A DNA stretch of 54,720 nucleotides from Neolewinella aquimaris (GTDB lineage Bacteria; Bacteroidota; Bacteroidia; Chitinophagales; Saprospiraceae), in the NCBI RefSeq assembly GCF_014197245.1, contig NZ_JACIFF010000012.1, positions 1-54,720 of the forward strand. Direction: 5' to 3'. Below are positions 52,448-54,720 of this stretch, in pieces. A program made the translations under genes and the position numbers. Within the stretch, counting starts at the first letter, position 1. Each line of letters starts with the position of its first letter. Below the pieces are notes generated by a model. That model did not search any database and was not told where the DNA came from. It was given only the letters and a program-made list of their open reading frames with translations.

Positions 52448-54406
52448 TTAAAAAGCCTGCTTCCGGAACGCCTCCATAGCCGCGTACTCGGTAAGGCCCA
52501 GTTGGTTGTAGAGCTGGGCGGTCTTGCGGTTGCGTTGTTCGGCGCGCTGCCAGAATTCCCGGTCGTCCTCTCCCTGAAACACGACGCCGTCCTTCTGACT
52601 CTGGTGCTGGAAGATGGCGGTGCGTTTTTGCTCTACCTGCCGGGGGCTCATCGGTACGGCCATTTCGATTTCGTGGAGCGCCCACTCCTGCCAGGCGCCG
52701 CGGTACAGCCAGAGCCAGGTGTCGGTGATGGCCGGGGAGTCGTCCGTTCGCAGCTGCGTGAGGGCTTGTAAAATCGCGTCGAGACACACCTTGTGGGTAC
52801 CGTGGGGGTCTGCCAGGTCACCGGCGGCAAAGATCTGGTGGGGCCGGATTCGTTCGATCAGTTCTCTGACGATTTGAATGTCTTTCGCACCGAGGTCTTT
52901 CTTCTTGCTGCGGCCCGTCTCGTAGAAGGGCATATCCAGGAAGTGAATGTGCTCGTCCGGAGTGCCAAGGTAGCGGGCTCCGGCGATGGCTTCTCCCCGG
53001 CGGATGAGGGCTTTGATGTCCAGAACCTTCTTGCTATTGGAAGCCAGGTCGTTGCGGCTACCGGAAAGTTCGGCGATAACGGCGGGTAGGCGATCGTTCT
53101 GGCCACCCATTTTCTTATTCAGGTCGTAGCAAAATTCCGCGTAGCGCAGGGCGTCGCTGTCGGACACCGCGATATTTCCGCTCACCTGGTAGGCCACGTG
53201 TACCTCGTGCCCCTGCTCGATCAACCGGGCGAATGTCCCGCCCATGGAAATTACGTCGTCGTCGGGGTGGGGAGAAAAGATGATCACCCGCTTGCGGTGG
53301 GGGGTAGCGCGTTCCGGCCGGCCCTGGCCCTCCGTACCGGGTTTGCCGCCCGGCCAACCGGTGATGGTACGCTGGAGGGTGTTGAAGAAGTCGATGTTGA
53401 GCTGGTAGACCGATCCCCGACTCGCCAGCAGATCCGACATGCCGTTGAGGTTGTAGTCGCGCTCCGTAAGGTTCAGGATCGGTTTTTTGACGTGACGGCT
53501 GAGCCAGATGATGCCCTGGCGGGTGAGTGCCTCATCCCACCGACAGGGAGCGACCAGCCAGGGGGTATGAATGCGCGTAAGTTGGGCGCTGGCCTCGGTG
53601 TCCAGTACCATTGTCAGGTTCGGGTGACCCTGCAGGAGGGTGGCCGGGGTTTGTACGCTGGGAGCTCCTTCCACTGCCTTACGCACGATCTCCGCCTTCT
53701 TGTTGCCCCAGGCCATCATGACGATGCGGCGGGCCTGCATGATGGTGGCGATACCCATGGTGAGGGCCCGGGTGGGCACGTTGGCGATGCCGTTGAACTC
53801 CGCCGCGGCGTCACTCCGGGTCAGGTGATCCAGGGTGATGAGGCGGGTCAGGGAGCGGGAATTGCTGCCGGGTTCATTGAATCCGACGTGACCGGTCCGG
53901 CCGATCCCGAGGAGCTGAAAGTCCAGTCCGCCGGCCTCCTTGATCCGTTGCTCGTAGTCCATGCAGTGGGCGAAAACCTCCTCCAGTGGGAGCACGCCGC
54001 GCGGAATGTGGATGTTTTCGGGGGAAACATTGACGTGATCGAACAGGTGCTCGTGCATGAAGTACCAGTAGGAGCTCTGGCTGCTGCGGGGCAGGCCGTA
54101 GTACTCATCGAGGTTAAAGGTAATCACGTGGCTGAAGTCCAGCCCCTCCTCCCGGTGCCGGCGCACGAGCTCTTCGTAGACCCGGATGGGGCTGGAACCG
54201 GTGGCCAGTCCGAGAACGCAGGCTTGTCCCGCTTCTCCCTTACTACGAATAAGGGTCGCTATTTCCGCCGCCACGGCCAGGGAGCCGCGTTCCGCGGACG
54301 GAAAAATCTCCGTGTGCAACTGTTCGAAGCGGGTTTCGTCCGTTGCGCCCACCGGCCGGTACTGGAGGTCTGCGTTGGCACTGGGGGAAATCGGGGAAGC
54401 TGTCAT
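52448..54406 (-). CDS. NagB-like glucosamine-6-phosphate deaminase domain fused to PIG-L/LmbE deacetylase
   Basis: A 652-aa cytoplasmic protein with two domains. Residues 1-300 match NagB: LATGSSP, FNLDEYYGL with Asp100, and GIGRTGHVGFNEPGS at 167-181, where the base aspartate of E. coli NagB (NDGH) is Thr171 while His173 and Glu178 remain. Residues about 370-652 match PIG-L/LmbE zinc deacetylases with SPHPDDDVISMGG (about 378-390), HFLDMPFYE, and ADPHGTHKVCLDAI. A homologous layout is known in Bacteroides, where catalysis by the NagB half is doubtful. The deacetylase half may act on a GlcNAc derivative. Start ATG 54406; the operator and -7 element are upstream. Confidence 0.9.
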   Translation of the reverse strand: MTASPISPSANADLQYRPVGATDETRFEQLHTEIFPSAERGSLAVAAEIATLIRSKGEAGQACVLGLATGSSPIRVYEELVRRHREEGLDFSHVITFNLDEYYGLPRSSQSSYWYFMHEHLFDHVNVSPENIHIPRGVLPLEEVFAHCMDYEQRIKEAGGLDFQLLGIGRTGHVGFNEPGSNSRSLTRLITLDHLTRSDAAAEFNGIANVPTRALTMGIATIMQARRIVMMAWGNKKAEIVRKAVEGAPSVQTPATLLQGHPNLTMVLDTEASAQLTRIHTPWLVAPCRWDEALTRQGIIWLSRHVKKPILNLTERDYNLNGMSDLLASRGSVYQLNIDFFNTLQRTITGWPGGKPGTEGQGRPERATPHRKRVIIFSPHPDDDVISMGGTFARLIEQGHEVHVAYQVSGNIAVSDSDALRYAEFCYDLNKKMGGQNDRLPAVIAELSGSRNDLASNSKKVLDIKALIRRGEAIAGARYLGTPDEHIHFLDMPFYETGRSKKKDLGAKDIQIVRELIERIRPHQIFAAGDLADPHGTHKVCLDAILQALTQLRTDDSPAITDTWLWLYRGAWQEWALHEIEMAVPMSPRQVEQKRTAIFQHQSQKDGVVFQGEDDREFWQRAEQRNRKTAQLYNQLGLTEYAAMEAFRKQAF

Positions 54407-54422
54407 AGGAAAAACTTTGGGG

Positions 54423-54430
54423 CAAAGATA
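54423..54430 (-). promoter_or_regulatory. -7 promoter element of the nagB-like operon
   Basis: TATCTTTG on the minus strand (forward caaagata) is a perfect consensus match, 16 nt before the ATG at 54406. Confidence 0.6.
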
Positions 54431-54442
54431 AGAACGAATTGT

Positions 54443-54457
54443 ATTTGTCATACATAA
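54443..54457 (-). promoter_or_regulatory. GntR-type operator at the nagB-like operon
   Basis: Read on the minus strand it is TTATGT-ATG-ACAAAT, with two mismatches in the right half compared with the nanA site. It lies 12 nt upstream of the -7 element, like the susC site. Confidence 0.7.
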
Positions 54458-54474
54458 TACTTTGCTTGCTGCAC

Positions 54475-54642
54475 TTATGCTTCCGGCTGCGCGGCTATGA
54501 GTGAACTTCGGTCAGGGAGTGATTCCGCACCCGAAGTCTGTAGGTAAACCGTGGGGGGTGGAAGCCTTTTATCCCGATTGGCAAGTAGATGCAGCAGTTC
54601 CCCAGGTAAGGTGTACACGTAATCCGACCAATTGTACGCCAA
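54475..54642 (-). CDS. Possible short or partial gene at the window edge
   Basis: A minus-strand frame reads, from TTG 54642, LAYNWSDYVYTLPGELLHLL and on to a stop at 54475, with a protein-like composition. The frame is interrupted by a TAG at 54652-54654, and another frame just upstream looks coding (VQLVGLRVHL), so it could be the tail of a frameshifted or degraded gene that enters from the right, or a small gene of about 55 residues. Its stop is 18 nt before the operator of the nagB-like operon. Function unknown. Confidence 0.3.
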   Translation of the reverse strand: MAYNWSDYVYTLPGELLHLLANRDKRLPPPTVYLQTSGAESLPDRSSLIAAQPEA

Positions 54643-54720
54643 AGAGCTCGGCTAATCGTCCGTATATACCTGAAAAATCCTCGAACGGCTGGGTCGTGAA
54701 TAAGGCGCGTTGGGTAAACC

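Noticed and set aside
49716..52787. Longer 1023-residue form of the GH20 protein
   Set aside because: The extra 144 residues overlap the nagB-like gene on the same strand, lack a signal peptide and are Arg/Pro-rich; the ATG at 52355 opens a proper signal peptide.

Overview
The window looks like chromosomal DNA of a GC-rich marine-type Bacteroidota, most plausibly Saprospiria (Lewinella/Neolewinella-like). Reasons: a SusC/SusD pair, DUF5916 and paired OmpH/Skp genes, a PVC-type cytochrome lipoprotein, Bacteroidota promoters (TAnnTTTG at -7, twice with TTGG exactly 19 nt upstream), and starts that lack Shine-Dalgarno sequences. The genus is an inference; no rRNA or tRNA gene is visible.

Layout. 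1-286: a 28-bp tandem repeat. 0.5-11.3 kb: a geranylgeranyl-reductase-type flavoprotein, RNase R, two OmpH/Skp chaperones with glutamate racemase, a DinB protein, a response regulator overlapping a CHASE3 histidine kinase, and PNPase. 11.5-16 kb: a DUF5916 outer-membrane protein, a DUF1761 protein and a GAF histidine kinase. 16-19 kb: the translation operon rplM-rpsI-rpsB-tsf with a strong terminator. 19-24.3 kb: a small metal-binding protein, a PLP deaminase/desulfhydrase, a family 2 glycosyltransferase, a polyprenyl synthase, a SdiA-regulated-type lipoprotein, PdeM and a secreted unknown. 24.5-35.5 kb: mostly minus-strand catabolic and accessory genes (sulfatase, HAD dehalogenase-like plus alpha/beta hydrolase, MpaB-like, SDR, SRPBCC, cytochrome c lipoprotein, M20 peptidase) separated by small structured repeats.

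35.6-54.4 kb is a sialic acid and amino-sugar utilisation locus: NanA lyase, SusC/SusD, a FadR-type GntR regulator, an AGE epimerase, a lipoprotein sialidase, a kelch (NanM-like) plus Na+/solute symporter fusion, a GH109-like oxidoreductase-fold glycosidase, a GH20 hexosaminidase fused to an SGNH esterase, and a NagB-like/PIG-L fusion. Proposed flow: GH20, GH109, sialidase and esterase trim sialylated glycans; SusCD and the symporter import sialic acid; NanA gives ManNAc plus pyruvate; the epimerase gives GlcNAc. A sugar kinase and NagA are not in the window. Four near-identical palindromes (TTATGT-N3-ACATAA) sit at the promoters of nanA, susC, the epimerase operon and the nagB-like operon, and probably form the regulon of the GntR protein.

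The most novel-looking non-coding signals are two about 70-nt elements that fold into the same three-armed cloverleaf with compensatory changes, both at the 3' ends of minus-strand genes; a 28/29-bp tandem repeat family present in opposite orientations near both ends of the window; and a near-perfect 30-bp hairpin between rpsB and tsf.
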